Assembly (NCBI GenBank): GCA_963576735.1 | Contig: OY755198.1 | Coordinates: forward strand, 186,001 to 250,000 | DNA length: 64,000 nucleotides | DNA from: Bedellia somnulentella | Lineage: Eukaryota > Arthropoda > Insecta > Lepidoptera > Bedelliidae | Direction of reading: 5' to 3' | Shown: piece by piece, positions 1-8,905 of the stretch | Numbering within the stretch: the first letter of the stretch is position 1 | Layout of the letters: each line of letters opens with the position of its first letter | Program-made: the position numbers and the translations under genes | The notes under the pieces: generated by a model | The model's input: the letters and a program-made list of their open reading frames with translations, nothing else | Database searches by the model: none | Told to the model about the DNA's origin: nothing

Positions 1-70
1 ACAATACCCTCGCTTCTTAAGGACATCCACGGAAAGAAGTGGGGGTAGTGCAGTGATCTAAGTCAACACT
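1..70 (+). repeat. 3' part of (TACA)n-tailed SINE-like repeat
   Basis: This is the distal end of a dispersed repeat cut by the window edge. The same sequence occurs at 39430-39500, 47880-47950 and 56330-56400 at the same place in the C-D intron of cassettes 4-6. That places the left edge inside the C-D intron of cassette 1. Confidence 0.6.
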
Positions 71-286
71 GCAAAAAGCAAAGACCTAAATAGATTGTTG
101 AAAAAGCCTCGCAATATTATTCCACGCTCAAATGTTGATTTCATATGAAATTGTCATTGTTTATATAGACTAACAAAAACATTTCGATACCGCGATGTAG
201 AAAGGTAAAGCAACGCCATCTATTGGCAACATCGAGTAATAGAAACTACATACATAACATAGGCAACAATGTATCATCTTACACAG

Positions 287-346
287 GTAGATGGTAAAAC
301 GTATACGTGCACGCACGCGGGACAGGTGATGCAGTATTTTGTTAAA
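287..346 (+). pseudogene. Decayed duplicate of exon D (D'1)
   Basis: A splice-acceptor-like ACACAG precedes a stretch reading VDGKTYTCTHAGQVMQ. This parallels the start of true exon D (VGGKTYTCMHAGQVLQ) 295 bp downstream. Similarity stops after about 18 codons, the cysteine-rich second half and the donor are gone, and the frame runs to a stop near 390. It is best read as a relic of an old duplication of exon D. Use as an alternative terminal exon cannot be excluded from sequence alone. Confidence 0.7.
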
Positions 347-581
347 AACAGTCATAGTTTTGCATTGAAACCTTCAAAAAACTCGTGAATCTGTATACAA
401 ATGAAAAAGACAGATACTATCGTCATTAACTGTCAGTGGGCGTGACCGATCGCTTAGAAATGTAAAGATGGTAGACGTACGAGTGACTATATAGACTGGT
501 GGGCCGCCCTTGTTTTGTTATCATCAACCGATGACGGGCTATCCGCTTGCTCCCTTGTAACCTGTTCAGGTCGCCACACAG

Positions 582-713
582 GTGGGCGGCAAGACGTACA
601 CGTGCATGCACGCCGGACAAGTGCTCCAGATCCGCGTGCTGGCGGGCGGCTGGCTGCACCGCGGCGGCGTGCGCTGCGCCCCGTGCCCCGCAGTGTGCGG
701 CGCCCAGTTTAGC
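582..713 (+). CDS. Lmln: Leishmanolysin-like peptidase C-terminal exon D, cassette 1 (partial gene)
   Basis: Internal exon of 132 bp (44 codons, phase 0/0) bounded by a ...CCACACAG acceptor and a GTGAGT donor. It encodes GGKTYTCMHAGQVLQIRV followed by a GGWLHRGG turn and a CAPCPAVCGAQFS cysteine cluster, characteristic of the C-terminal cysteine-rich domain of metazoan leishmanolysin-like (M8) peptidases. Exons A-C of this cassette must lie left of the window. The 3' 45 bp and the donor are re-duplicated immediately downstream as a 91-bp repeat. Residue 34 of the exon is Pro, as in cassettes 2 and 3; cassettes 4-6 have Ser. Confidence 0.85.
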
Positions 714-998
714 GTGAGTTTGTATACTGTGCTACTACACTACACACTAGCGTACTAGCGTGCGCTGCGCGTCGTGCCCCGCAGTGTGCGGCGCCCAGTT
801 TAGCGTGAGTTTGTATACTGTGCTACTACACTACACACTAGCGTACTAGCGTGCGCTGCGCCCCGTGCCCCGCAGTGTGCGGCGCCCAGTTTAGCGTGAG
901 TTTGTATACTGTGCTACTACACTACACACTAGCGTACTAGCGTGCGCTGCGCGTCGTGCCCCGCAGTGTGCGGCGCCCAGTTTAGCGTGAGTTTGTAC
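669..998 (+). repeat. 91-bp exon/intron-junction minisatellite, 4 copies
   Basis: Copies start at 669, 760, 851 and 942, exactly 91 bp apart. Each unit has the last 45 bp of exon D, the GTGAGT donor and 46 bp of intron. The first copy is the real exon end. Units alternate between a CGCCCCGTG and a CGCGTCGTG version, so the four copies form two 182-bp dimers. The last unit joins a different intron sequence rich in ACTAT. Confidence 0.95.
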
Positions 999-1059
999 TA
1001 TACTATACTATACGCAACATTACATACTAGCGTACTAGCGTACACCTCAATATATATAT

Positions 1060-1855
1060 TTTAATTACACAAATTCACTATTTTTCACTTCGATTTATTC
1101 GAATTATGCAAGTTTTCTTTAATACCTATTTTTAAAAAATAATGTTAAATAATTTTCTTTTGTTTGCTTTTCTCAATATCTCTTTTTTTTCTATTTTTAA
1201 TTAGTCAAATTCACAATTTCTCGCTTCGAATAATGCAAGTTTTTTAAATATTTTTTTGTATAAAATTTTTTTTTTTTCTTAATATCGTTTTTTTTTTTTA
1301 ATTTTCAGTTAGACATATTCACTATTTTTCACTTCAAATAATGCAAGTTTTTTTTTAAAATGTATTTTTTTTGTGTTTTCCAATATCTGTTCTTTTTCTA
1401 TTTTAAATACTCAAATTCGCAATTTTTCACTTTCAATAATGCAAGTTTTTTTTCTTACTTTTAAGAAAAAAAAAGACAGTTATTTTTTTTTTTTTTTTCA
1501 ATGCTTATTATATTTAATTTTTCAATACACATATTCACAATCTTTCTCTTCGATTTATGCAAGTTTTTTAATTTTTTTTTTGTTATTTAAATATTTTCTT
1601 TTGTTTATTTTTCCCAACATCTGGTTTTATTTGTTTCTATTTTTAATTACAATAATTCACAATTTTTCACTTGGGATCATGCAAAATTTTTATTACTGTT
1701 TTTTTTTTTAAAAAAAATATAATTATTTAACTTTTTTTGTTTTTCTCAATATCTGGTTTTTTCTCTATTTTTAATCACACAAATTCACAAATTTTTCACT
1801 TCGAATTATGCAATTTTTTTTTATTCTTTTGCTTTTAAAAAAAAATTGTTTAGAG
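1060..1855 (+). repeat. Degenerate T-rich tandem repeat in intron D-E
   Basis: About seven diverged units of roughly 98-128 bp each contain an AATTCACAATTTTTCACTTC-like core, an ATGCAAGTTTT segment and a poly-T stretch with TCAATATCTG. The same block recurs at about 23510-24085 (shorter), 32695-33485, 40235-41035, 48685-49485 and 57135-57932. Open frames here are low-complexity Phe/Tyr/Ile runs and are not genes. Confidence 0.8.
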
Positions 1856-1998
1856 GAGAACAACTCATTATATAATAGAATAAGTTAAAATTCCAAATTT
1901 GCTACACATTACAAAGTTCCAATATGTGTATAATATGCTATTAATTGTTCTTGTGGCCTCATATTGTATAGCGACTAATGTCTTCCACCAAAAAAATG

Positions 1999-2126
1999 TA
2001 AGTAAATATAGTTTTAAAAAAACTGAAAAACACGCCTTCGAAGCACATGTAACTAAAAAGTAAAAAATACGTGCTTCAAAAGCGCGTTTTACAGTTGTTT
2101 GTTTTTAAACTATATTTATTTTTAAC
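1999..2126. repeat. Short foldback (MITE-like) element in intron D-E
   Basis: AAATATAGTTTTAAAAAAACTG at the left is complementary to a CAGTTG...AAACTATATTT arm at the right, and both arms carry an AAACACGC/GCGTTTT motif. The element occurs at this place in every unit, with an internal deletion of about 34 bp in units 4-6. The 140-bp arms at 63.4-63.9 kb share the AAAACACGC motif, suggesting a related family. Confidence 0.5.
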
Positions 2127-2355
2127 TCTTTAGTACTGACCATTTGAAATTATTTAATCCTAGCGACCCTTATCAGGATAATGGGATGAACTTATGAAAT
2201 TATCATATTGTCCCCGATTCTCGACAAGTGCACAAATTTTGAATTAAATCAGTCCGTTTAAAGTGTGTCAGAATCGAGTCTATAGGAGTCGGTTCGATAC
2301 ATTCATACAGGTGAAGCTAATAGAGCGTGTTAGTAAAAATTCGTTTCGTTTTCAG

Positions 2356-2520
2356 GCGCGAAACGAATACTGCAAAGGCGGCGAGGAAGCGCCCCCGCCA
2401 AACTTGTATCCGAACGACGTGTTGACGTGCGGCGGCGCTAGCGTCGCCTCGTCCGCCATCTTGACGGCCGCTGTCACGGTGACAGCTGTCAGACTGGCAG
2501 CTGTCGCCGCGACGTTATAG
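2356..2520 (+). CDS. Lmln: Leishmanolysin-like peptidase terminal exon E, cassette 1
   Basis: Last coding exon: TTTTCAG acceptor, 54 codons and a TAG stop. It starts ARNEYCKGGEEAPPPNLYPN, continues with a final cysteine (DVLTCGG), and ends in a run of about 28 Ala/Val/Thr/Leu residues with one Arg. A small-residue GGAS stretch followed by a hydrophobic C-terminus fits a GPI-attachment signal, which is known for several leishmanolysin-family proteins; anchoring is inferred. Splicing to exon D is phase 0. The protein sequence is the same in all six copies. Copies 4-6 differ by a synonymous Leu codon before the stop. Confidence 0.85.
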   Translation, partial: ARNEYCKGGEEAPPPNLYPNDVLTCGGASVASSAILTAAVTVTAVRLAAVAATL

Positions 2521-4165
2521 AACTGCGGTTTGTAATGTGCTCGTGTGTTTGGAAGACAGAACAAACATTGGGAAATAATAAAAATAGATTTGATCCAAAA
2601 AGAGTTTGTGACCATATAGATGGATGGATGATAGACGCAGTGAATTACACTCTAAGACCAACACAAAAGAAAACCTTATTATTATGTCAAATTACCTTCA
2701 AAATTAGTTTGGAGCTAAATTGATCTGTGTATAATATGTCCGTATGTATTTATATTTTTAAATGCTTAACTGTGTTGTGAGAGGGCGTAAATACTATTAC
2801 ACAGTAACTTTCCACCGATAATTTGTATTCAAATAAAAATAATAACATTTTCACTCACACATAAACATTTAAACTTCAAAATTTCATCATATCTTTTCTC
2901 CCAAATTCTGTAGGCCTAGTACGAGCGCTATTTTATGGTCACGATATCGGTTAGAATGAGATGATAGTATAAGATACTATGTAAGTGCGAAAGAGATGAC
3001 TGTTTTATAACACGCTCGTTAAGTTAAACGGGTGCTCGTTCTAGCTTTTCTGCTGTGAAATTTCCTACTTGTATGTTTTTGATGCTCATACAAAGAACAT
3101 TACAAGGTGTTTAAGATTCGTCCTATAAGTACAATGTATTAAAGCTATATGTTGTGAAAATAAAGTCTAACAGAAGTTTCAATGATAAAAAGTGTTTTGC
3201 ACCAAAAAATGGTAGCACTTTGTAAAATAAATAGAAAAATTTATAAGCTTTAAAAGTCCTATTTTATTTTAGGTTTCAAATATTTAATTTGTATATACTA
3301 TTTATTATATTTGGATACTCTCATAATATTATTAAGTACCGTCCTAAGTATTTTTTTATTTCGCATAAAAAAGACATGAAATTGTAATTTAGTGTTAAGG
3401 CTCATTTATTCTCAAGTCATTATATTATGTTGTATAGTTGAAATTAGCTTTTAAGTCATAAATTGTAAGTTGTATTTTAAGAAGACCAAAATTGTCGCTG
3501 ATTCTTTTAGCCAATGTAGACTCAAAGTTGTATAAAAACCATTCCATGATTTAAATACTATACTTTCTTTAAAAATCAATCTACCACATTATTCATCAGC
3601 CTACCAAAATGATGGACTATGTTTGCTCTCTTATGTCCATTCTAATGAACAAAGTGTAATAGAATAACAAAATATCTTGCATTGGTGGTGCTCTAACATT
3701 AAGAATTTGATAAAATGCGTATGGTGTATTAATAAATATATAATTGGTTATTATTTCTTATCACAAGTCATTAATGTACACTCCAAATTTATCTCTGTGC
3801 TATGTCTGTAGAAGTTCATTTAATTATTTATTAATTGATTGTACACATAAAACTTTCTTATTCGACCAAAGTTTAATAGTTTGTTCCTACAACCTGTAGA
3901 GGCAAAATAGTTGCAATTGCAACCATGATTTAAACCTTATCTACCTTCAAATAGTGGTCAAATGCAATCAATTTTAATTTTGTCTACTGTTGAAAGGATT
4001 TTATCACCCATAAAAGTCAACCGCCCTTAAAATACTGTTTCCACCATATCAAAATGAAAGACTTTTCTATCAAATGTCTTGTATTTCCTTGTCTACAGTA
4101 CGATTTGAAATATTTGTACCGTGATTTGTATCAAAATAAAATAAATGTATATTTCTAATGTGTTG
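2521..4165 (+). other. Probable 3' UTR and downstream flank of cassette 1
   Basis: AT-rich, no coding potential, highly similar after every exon E. Several AATAAA motifs occur (for example near 2575 and 2833). The last and most convincing, at 4135, is followed by a T/G-rich stretch, after which the repeats begin. An inserted sequence around 2690-2750 resembles the tail of the tRNA-headed SINE at 6640-6860. The transcript end is inferred. Confidence 0.5.
4135..4140 (+). promoter_or_regulatory. Candidate polyadenylation signal AATAAA
   Basis: AATAAA followed at once by a second AATAAAT and, 15-30 bp on, by a TGTGTTGTGT-type GU-rich element. The arrangement is kept after each cassette (for example 26812). 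It has no transcript support here. Confidence 0.4.
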
Positions 4166-4204
4166 TGTATTATTTCAACTTTGTACATAGCTGTGTAGTG
4201 TCGA

Positions 4205-4445
4205 TTTAGAATAGCATTACCCCATTTCTTCCGATGGGTGTACGTAAGAGGCGACTAACGGTATTGGGGTTTTTAAGGGATTTTTGGACGATGCTGTTGG
4301 AGACCCATCACCAACAACCTTTATTTTTACCATCTTTTCCCCACTCACATTTCCAAAAGTGGCTGAGGAATTTCTGATTCCTTAACTCTGGCTACCCCAT
4401 CTAGGGATTGAAAGCCGTGACTATATGTGTGTATGTATGTATGTA
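4205..4445 (-). repeat. (TACA)n-tailed SINE-like repeat, reverse orientation
   Basis: Begins TACCCCATTTCTTCCGATGG and ends in a (TGTA)n microsatellite, the reverse complement of the forward copy at 8003-8201. The microsatellite end resembles the 3' end of the RTE LINE nested at 15559. It is probably an RTE-mobilised short element or an RTE 3' fragment. Copies recur at the same position after each cassette. Confidence 0.6.
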
Positions 4446-4490
4446 AATTAGGTAACAAATCATATATTTCATTTAGAAGCCTTATATTTA

Positions 4491-4931
4491 TCTACATCTA
4501 CACTAATATTATAAAGAGGAAAACTTTGTTTGTTTGGTTGTAATGAATAGACTCAAAAACTACTTGACCGATTTTTAAAATTCTTTCACCATTCGAAAGC
4601 TACATTATCCACGAGTAACATAAACTATATTTTATTTTGAAAAAAATAGGATTCCGTAAGATATTTGGATTTTTCGGACACAAACTGAAAAAAAAAAACA
4701 ACCAAAGAAGTTACTTATTTTGCGTACGCTGCCTAAACTACAAAAGATAGAACCATAAAATGTTATAATTAATTTTAGATCTTATAAATATCTACAAAAA
4801 AGTCCGTGACACACTATACCTATCTATGTCGAGTGAGGCACAATAACCACATAATATATATAAAGGAAAGTCGTGTCAGTTACACTATTTATAACTCGAG
4901 AACAGATGGACGCGATCTGGCGGACCACTAG
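4491..4931 (+). mobile_element. Non-autonomous Helitron (441 bp)
   Basis: Starts 5'-TC and ends CTAG-3', inserted between an A (4490) and a T (4932). At the same point after cassettes 2-6 the sequence is uninterrupted ATTTATTGCAT, so the empty site is preserved. The interior (AATATTATAAAGAGG..., ACTACTTGACCGATTTTTAA) is the pattern of the abundant lepidopteran Helitron family. Confidence 0.85.
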
Positions 4932-5059
4932 TTGCATGTATACAGCCATTTCACCTAACTGATGCGTATGTATTTCAGTACTTTAACTCATTATTTCGAT
5001 TAGCGAATAGAATAAAACTCAAGAATAGAAGAGAATAAACATTTATTTGCCAGATTAAG

Positions 5060-5326
5060 AGAGAGTAAATAAAGATATCAACAGTTATAAAATTGTCCTT
5101 GCTTATTGTATTTCTCATTTCGGACCCCCGCCTTTATGAGATCGATTCCTATCTGGTCTAGCAACGCTTCACGAAGCCGTCTTCTTCTAACATTACCATC
5201 CGCATTGGCTCTATATATCTGTTTCGCTACTGAATTTTCTTCCATCCTAATGTGCCCGAACCATCTTAACGTTCCTTTTTCTATCTTGCATACTACGGCA
5301 TCTTCATCTTTCGAAAGATTTAACAT
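5060..5326 (-). pseudogene. RTE-type LINE ORF2 C-terminal fragment
   Basis: The minus strand reads CKIEKGTLRWFGHIRMEENS, then YRANADGNVRRRRLREALLD and IDLIKAGVRNEKYN. This parallels the C-terminal region of the longer RTE reverse transcriptase fragment at 15525-16619 (KIEKGMLRWFGHIERM..., KKAGVRSMKN). It has no catalytic part and is a dead fragment. Copies occur at 27290-27562, 43770-44044, 52220-52494 and, more decayed, 60640-60900; it is deleted between cassettes 3 and 4. Confidence 0.75.
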
Positions 5327-5565
5327 ACATACATATGCTCACGACTATAAATCCTTAGAACGTGCAGGCAGAGTTAAGGAATCAGAAACTCATCAGCCAC
5401 TTTTGGAAGTTAAGTGGGGAAGAGATCGTAAAATAAAGGTTGTTGGTGATGGGTCTCCAACTGCATCGATTAAAAATCACTTTAAAAGCCGCATGACCCT
5501 CGCTTCTTAAGTACAACCACGGAAAGAAGTGGGGCAGTGATCTAAGTCGACACTTCACATCAGGG
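5327..5565 (+). repeat. (TACA)n-tailed SINE-like repeat, forward
   Basis: Starts in CATACATACATATGCTCACG and runs to GGAAAGAAGTGGGGCAGTGATC. It abuts the 5' side of the RTE fragment. The open frame through it (5106-5510) is an accident of repeat sequence. Related copies: 27563-27775, 44045-44255, 52495-52705 and 60925-61160. Confidence 0.6.
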
Positions 5566-6242
5566 GCTGGAAACTTCCCTACATCCTCACTTTGTGGTTT
5601 TTAACAGCGCAATCTATAAACCTTCCAATACTCAATTCAGAAATCGGTTGTAAGAACCTCACCATACTTTCTCAGTTTGATTTAGGCAGCGACACTTTTT
5701 ATGTATTAATTATTTTGAAAATTACAACATTTTCATAGGCAAAGTTGTTTAGTTTGATGTCTTTTACCAATTTAAAATAAAAAAAAATACCCTTAGTGTA
5801 TTTTGTGTATCCGATGTTCATTACAATCAATTACAAAAAGAGGAAGTCAGAGTTTTAGAATTGAAATATTTTTCAGACATTTTTCAGGAAGTAGATTGTG
5901 GAAAAGATAGTAATACTAATATTTCGAAGTGATGTTTCTTAACTTAACTCCTCAGAAGGTCACTGTCAAAAAGTTTAAATTAGCATTTTTGCTAAAATAA
6001 TTCATCGATCTCGGCTGTTACAATACAGCAGGCAAAACAAGTCATTATAACGATCATAAATGTAGTTTTAAGTGTCGGAACGGAGGCGCCCGGGCGCCTC
6101 TCAATTGTTGAAGGGTTAAGTTATTGTTATCCCACCTTATAAAATTTAAGTTAAAAGATATGTAAAAAAAGTTGTTAGAAGTATTGTTATATTTAATTGC
6201 TACATTATTCTTTTTATTGTATTAATAAAGTTATATCCTCAG
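5566..6242 (+). other. Inter-cassette junction and intron upstream of exon A, cassette 2
   Basis: Up to about 5775 the sequence matches the far-right flank of the array (61190-61375). After an A-run at about 5780 it matches the intron preceding exon A in all units. This marks the tandem-duplication seam. The intron part contains the 18-bp palindrome at 6083 and a polypyrimidine-poor acceptor ending ATATCCTCAG. No coding sequence is supported here. Confidence 0.6.
6083..6100. repeat. Perfect 18-bp GC palindrome GAGGCGCCCGGGCGCCTC
   Basis: A self-complementary GC-only island in AT-rich intron, about 143 bp upstream of exon A. It is kept unchanged at 28941, 37036, 45486 and 53936. It could be a cruciform or protein-binding site; function unknown. 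Confidence 0.6.
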
Positions 6243-6402
6243 CACGTGGACTGGCTCCCCGGCGTTCCCTCCCAGGAGCTCGCTCACTACGGCGGCGCGG
6301 TCTCGCTCGCGGACTACTGTCCGTACCTGCAGCAGTTCACGTGGCGGCTGCGCGGCACGCTGGTGCGCGGCTCGCAGTGCACCGTCACCGACAACACGCC
6401 CA
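6243..6402 (+). CDS. Lmln: Leishmanolysin-like peptidase exon A, cassette 2
   Basis: 160-bp exon with a CTCAG acceptor and GTATGT donor, 53 codons plus one base. It starts HVDWLPGVPSQELAHYGG and contains AVSLADYCPYLQQFTW, then a basic loop and SQCTVTDNTP. The YGG-V-LADYCP-FTW signature is the clearest mark of the C-terminal half of leishmanolysin-like peptidases. The split codon at the end (A + AG, Lys) joins exon B in frame. Residue 12 is Glu here and Asp in cassettes 3-6. No exon carrying the zinc-binding HExxH helix precedes it in the window. Confidence 0.9.
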
Positions 6403-6470
6403 GTATGTATATTATATACCTACATAATACATATATACATGTTATCGTTCCCATTTGTTCCTCACTATAA

Positions 6471-6603
6471 AGGTTGTCTGGAAGAAATCGCGATAAGGCA
6501 ATAAGTCTGCCTTTGCGTACATTGACTGTTTATACCTATTTTGTAAAGTAATGTTTGTGTGTTGTGTTTTTGTATGCAATAAAGTGTTTAAATAAATAAA
6601 TAA
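6471..6603 (+). repeat. LINE (jockey-like) 3' tail fragment
   Basis: GGTTGTCTGGAAGAAATCGC...ATAAGTCTGCC...CAATAAAGTG(TTTAAATAAA)n is the recurrent 3' tail of a lepidopteran non-LTR element. A related but different copy lies at 24427-24557. It is present in intron A-B of cassettes 2-6. Confidence 0.6.
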
Positions 6604-6639
6604 ATGAAACATTTTACATACACATACTCAGATATATCA

Positions 6640-6860
6640 TGTGGCCTAGTGGATAGGTGACTAGCTTCTCGGTTGCGGGTTCGATCCCCGCTGGAGATAA
6701 CATTTACGTGATGTGCATAAATGATTGTTAGTCTTGGATGTTATTTATACGAATATTAAAAATATTCAATATAATATCGTTGAGATAGTAACCCATAACA
6801 CAAGTTCTACTTAGTTTGGGGCTAACTTGATCTGTGTATAATATCTCCGTATATGTATAT
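6640..6860 (+). repeat. tRNA-headed SINE
   Basis: An A-box-like TGGCCTAGTGGATAGGTGA at 6641 and a B-box-like GGTTCGATCCC at 6678, 37 bp apart, form a pol III type promoter. They are followed by a tail with TTTGGGGCTAACTTGATCTG. It does not fold as a full tRNA. Copies lie in intron A-B of cassettes 3-6 (B boxes near 29538, 37635, 46085 and 54535). Confidence 0.6.
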
Positions 6861-6883
6861 AAAAAAACTTCGAATCACAATAA

Positions 6884-7139
6884 TCCTATTAATATTATAA
6901 ATGTGAAAGTTTAGATGTTTGTCTGTTTGAGACGAAAAGGCTCCTCAAGTAAACAATATTTGAGAATGAAATTTGCCAGAATGCTAGATAATGATCCAAA
7001 TTAACAAACGGGATACTTTTTATCCCCAAAAAATGACCAATAAAACATTCACGCCTGATTGAACTAAGAGTAAGGGACAAAATGCCTTTAGTTTTGTTGT
7101 AAGCAAATTTGACAGTGCGAAGTCTGTCGGGTCAGCTAG
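6884..7139 (+). mobile_element. Non-autonomous Helitron (256 bp)
   Basis: TC at the 5' end, CTAG at the 3' end, flanked by A and T. The TCCTATTAATATTATAAATG start and GTCGGGTCAGCTAG end are typical of lepidopteran Helitrons. The same insertion is in cassette 3 (29742-29997), so it predates their split. Cassettes 4-6 have a deletion across this region. Confidence 0.8.
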
Positions 7140-7179
7140 TACTTACATATATAAAATTCATACATAAACTCAGTCGATT

Positions 7180-7315
7180 TAAGATGTCGAAATAAATATA
7201 CGAAAAGATTGATGAATGTAGACTAAGCTAGAGATGTTTGTCAGGATCGTACAAAGTGGCGATCGATATTCTAACTACCCCAATGTATATTATATAGTAC
7301 ATACATACATATACT
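7180..7315 (+). pseudogene. RTE LINE 3'-end fragment, sense
   Basis: AAAGATTGATGAATGTAGAC...CAGGATCGTACAAAGTGGCG matches the end of the RTE ORF nested at 15.6 kb (KRLMDVNEAREVCQDRTKWR), with an internal TAG. It ends in a TACATACATACATA tail. Only the last part remains in cassettes 4-6. Confidence 0.65.
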
Positions 7316-7747
7316 AAGACATGTCTCTTATTTCGGAACACAATAATATATTGTATAAAATATAATATAAAACTATAAGTATAAAAAAATATTATGAACA
7401 TATTAGTATATAAAAAATTACCAACATATATTTACTTGAGAGCATAGTTTTTGACAAATTTATTTGTCATAATTAAATTGGCATTGATAGTTGATTATTT
7501 AATTTAGAAATGTAAATATTGGGCTAGAGTTTAAGTAGTTAAGTAAATCTAAGTAATAATTAGATTAGCCAGACCTTTGGAATTAGATTTTCAGCCACTT
7601 TCGGAAGTTAATAAGATGTCAAAAGCAAGGTGGAAAATAAATAAAAATACATATACACAGCATTTATTTCTGTGTTTGTAGATTGTAATTATGTACTTAA
7701 AGCTATAAATTCCTTTACCTAAATAACTATTGTATTTGATATTCCAG

Positions 7748-7842
7748 AGGAGGATGTAAATTTCGCACTAGAACAGTACGGCAACCATTCCAAGTGTTTC
7801 GATCACAGCGACAAAGTGTGGGAGCAAACCTCGTGTCGACAG
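7748..7842 (+). CDS. Lmln: Leishmanolysin-like peptidase exon B, cassette 2
   Basis: 95-bp exon with a TATTCCAG acceptor and GTTGGT donor. It completes the Lys codon from exon A, then encodes EDVNFALEQYGNHSKCFDHS and DKVWEQTSCRQ. The NFAL-E-YG-NSKCFDHS stretch is conserved in metazoan leishmanolysin-like proteins. The protein sequence is identical in all five visible copies. Donors and phase (0 at the end) are intact. Confidence 0.88.
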
Positions 7843-8002
7843 GTTGGTATCAAACGTTGTACCTATTCAGTTTGAATTGTACTACACATACATACATTAT
7901 ACGTGTATAAACAGATAACTTGCGAACATATCATTTCAAAAACATTTGATTGTAGCCCAAACACAGACATAATGGTAGATAATTATTTACTTGTATTATT
8001 AC

Positions 8003-8201
8003 CAATACATACAAACATATTCTCAAGGCTATAAATCCCTAGAAGGGGTAGGCAGAGCTAAAGAATTGGAAATTCCAAAGCCACTTTTGAAAAGTTTAGT
8101 GGGGAAAAGATGGTCACCTACCGCATCGCCAAAAATTCCCTTAATAGCCCCAATACCGTTAGTCGCCTCTTACGTACACCCATCGGAAGAAATGGGGTAG
8201 T
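8003..8201 (+). repeat. (TACA)n-tailed SINE-like repeat in intron B-C
   Basis: Runs from TACATACAAACATATTCTCA to CATCGGAAGAAATGGGGTAG. It is the full forward copy used here to define the family and is shared by cassettes 2-6 at this position. Confidence 0.6.
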
Positions 8202-8495
8202 ACTATTCAATGTACAACATGCATAAGTGTAATTGAATAATTGAATTGTGTAAATTCCTTATGTACACATTTTATGTGAATAATATTTTAGTGCGATTGA
8301 AACACTCGACAGTTATGACGTTTTTCACACATACTACATCAAGGTGTGTGTCATACATGTTGGTCCTTCGAGTCGGAACAGTTGAATGGGTGTGGGTGAT
8401 GGATATAAATATAGAATACAGTAATATTCATTGTTTTATACTTTGTACATAAATATACTGTCTGTATTAATATTAATATAACATGATATTACCAG

Positions 8496-8567
8496 GTTCG
8501 CGAATGGCAGCACTGGGGCTCCGGCTGCTACAAATATAAATGTGAAAACGGTCGCCTGCATATAATT
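8496..8567 (+). CDS. Lmln: Leishmanolysin-like peptidase exon C, cassette 2
   Basis: 72-bp exon of 24 codons, phase 0/0, TTACCAG acceptor and GTGAGT donor. It encodes VREWQHWGSGCYKYKCENGR followed by LHII. The WGSGCYKY-C-GRLHI pattern joins directly to VGGKTYTC of exon D, reproducing the continuous family motif. Protein sequence is identical in all copies. Confidence 0.88.
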
Positions 8568-8719
8568 GTGAGTATACTGTCGGCTTGGAATAGCACGACT
8601 CTGATTTAATTTTAATACATTTAATTGTTTTTTTTTACATATATATGTGTTGCTGAGTTTCTTACGGGTTCTTCTCGCAACAATACACTTTCCGAATCCG
8701 AAGTAGAGTCAGTAGAGTA

Positions 8720-8905
8720 AGATTCATCAGCCACTTTTGGAAGTTAAGTGGGGAAGAGATCGTAAAATAAAGGTTGTTGGTGAAAAGCTTGTTGGTATCC
8801 AACTGCATCGACCAAAAATCACTTTAAGAGCCACAACCACAATACCCTCGCTTCTTAAGTAAATCCACGGAAAAAGTAGTGGGGCAGCGATCTAAGTCGA
8901 AACTA
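8720..8905 (+). repeat. SINE-like repeat fragment in intron C-D
   Basis: Contains CATCAGCCACTTTTGGAAGT and GTAGTGGGGCAGCGATCTAA, the middle and end of the (TACA)n-tailed family without its microsatellite. Beyond it (8906-9256) a short GC-rich block at 9000-9105 is found only in cassettes 2 and 3; I do not recognise it. Confidence 0.5.

Noticed and set aside
1373..1711. 112-codon open frame in intron D-E
   Set aside because: Low-complexity Phe/Leu/Ile translation of the T-rich tandem repeat.
2352..2615. Minus-strand open frame opposite exon E, present in all units
   Set aside because: Exact mirror of GC-rich exon E plus UTR; the + strand has the splice site, family motif and stop.
5106..5510. 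134-codon open frame, recurring at 27342, 43824, 52274 and 60723
   Set aside because: It is the antisense of an RTE fragment fused to a SINE-like repeat; no domain, and it copies with the repeat.
5888..5932. Possible extra mini-exon after TTTTCAG (EVDCGKDSNTNISK then stop)
   Set aside because: No family similarity, ends in a stop before exon A, and would prevent splicing into the cassette frame.
6641..6700. Genuine tRNA gene
   Set aside because: Only A- and B-box similarity; no acceptor or anticodon stem pairing, so treated as a SINE head.
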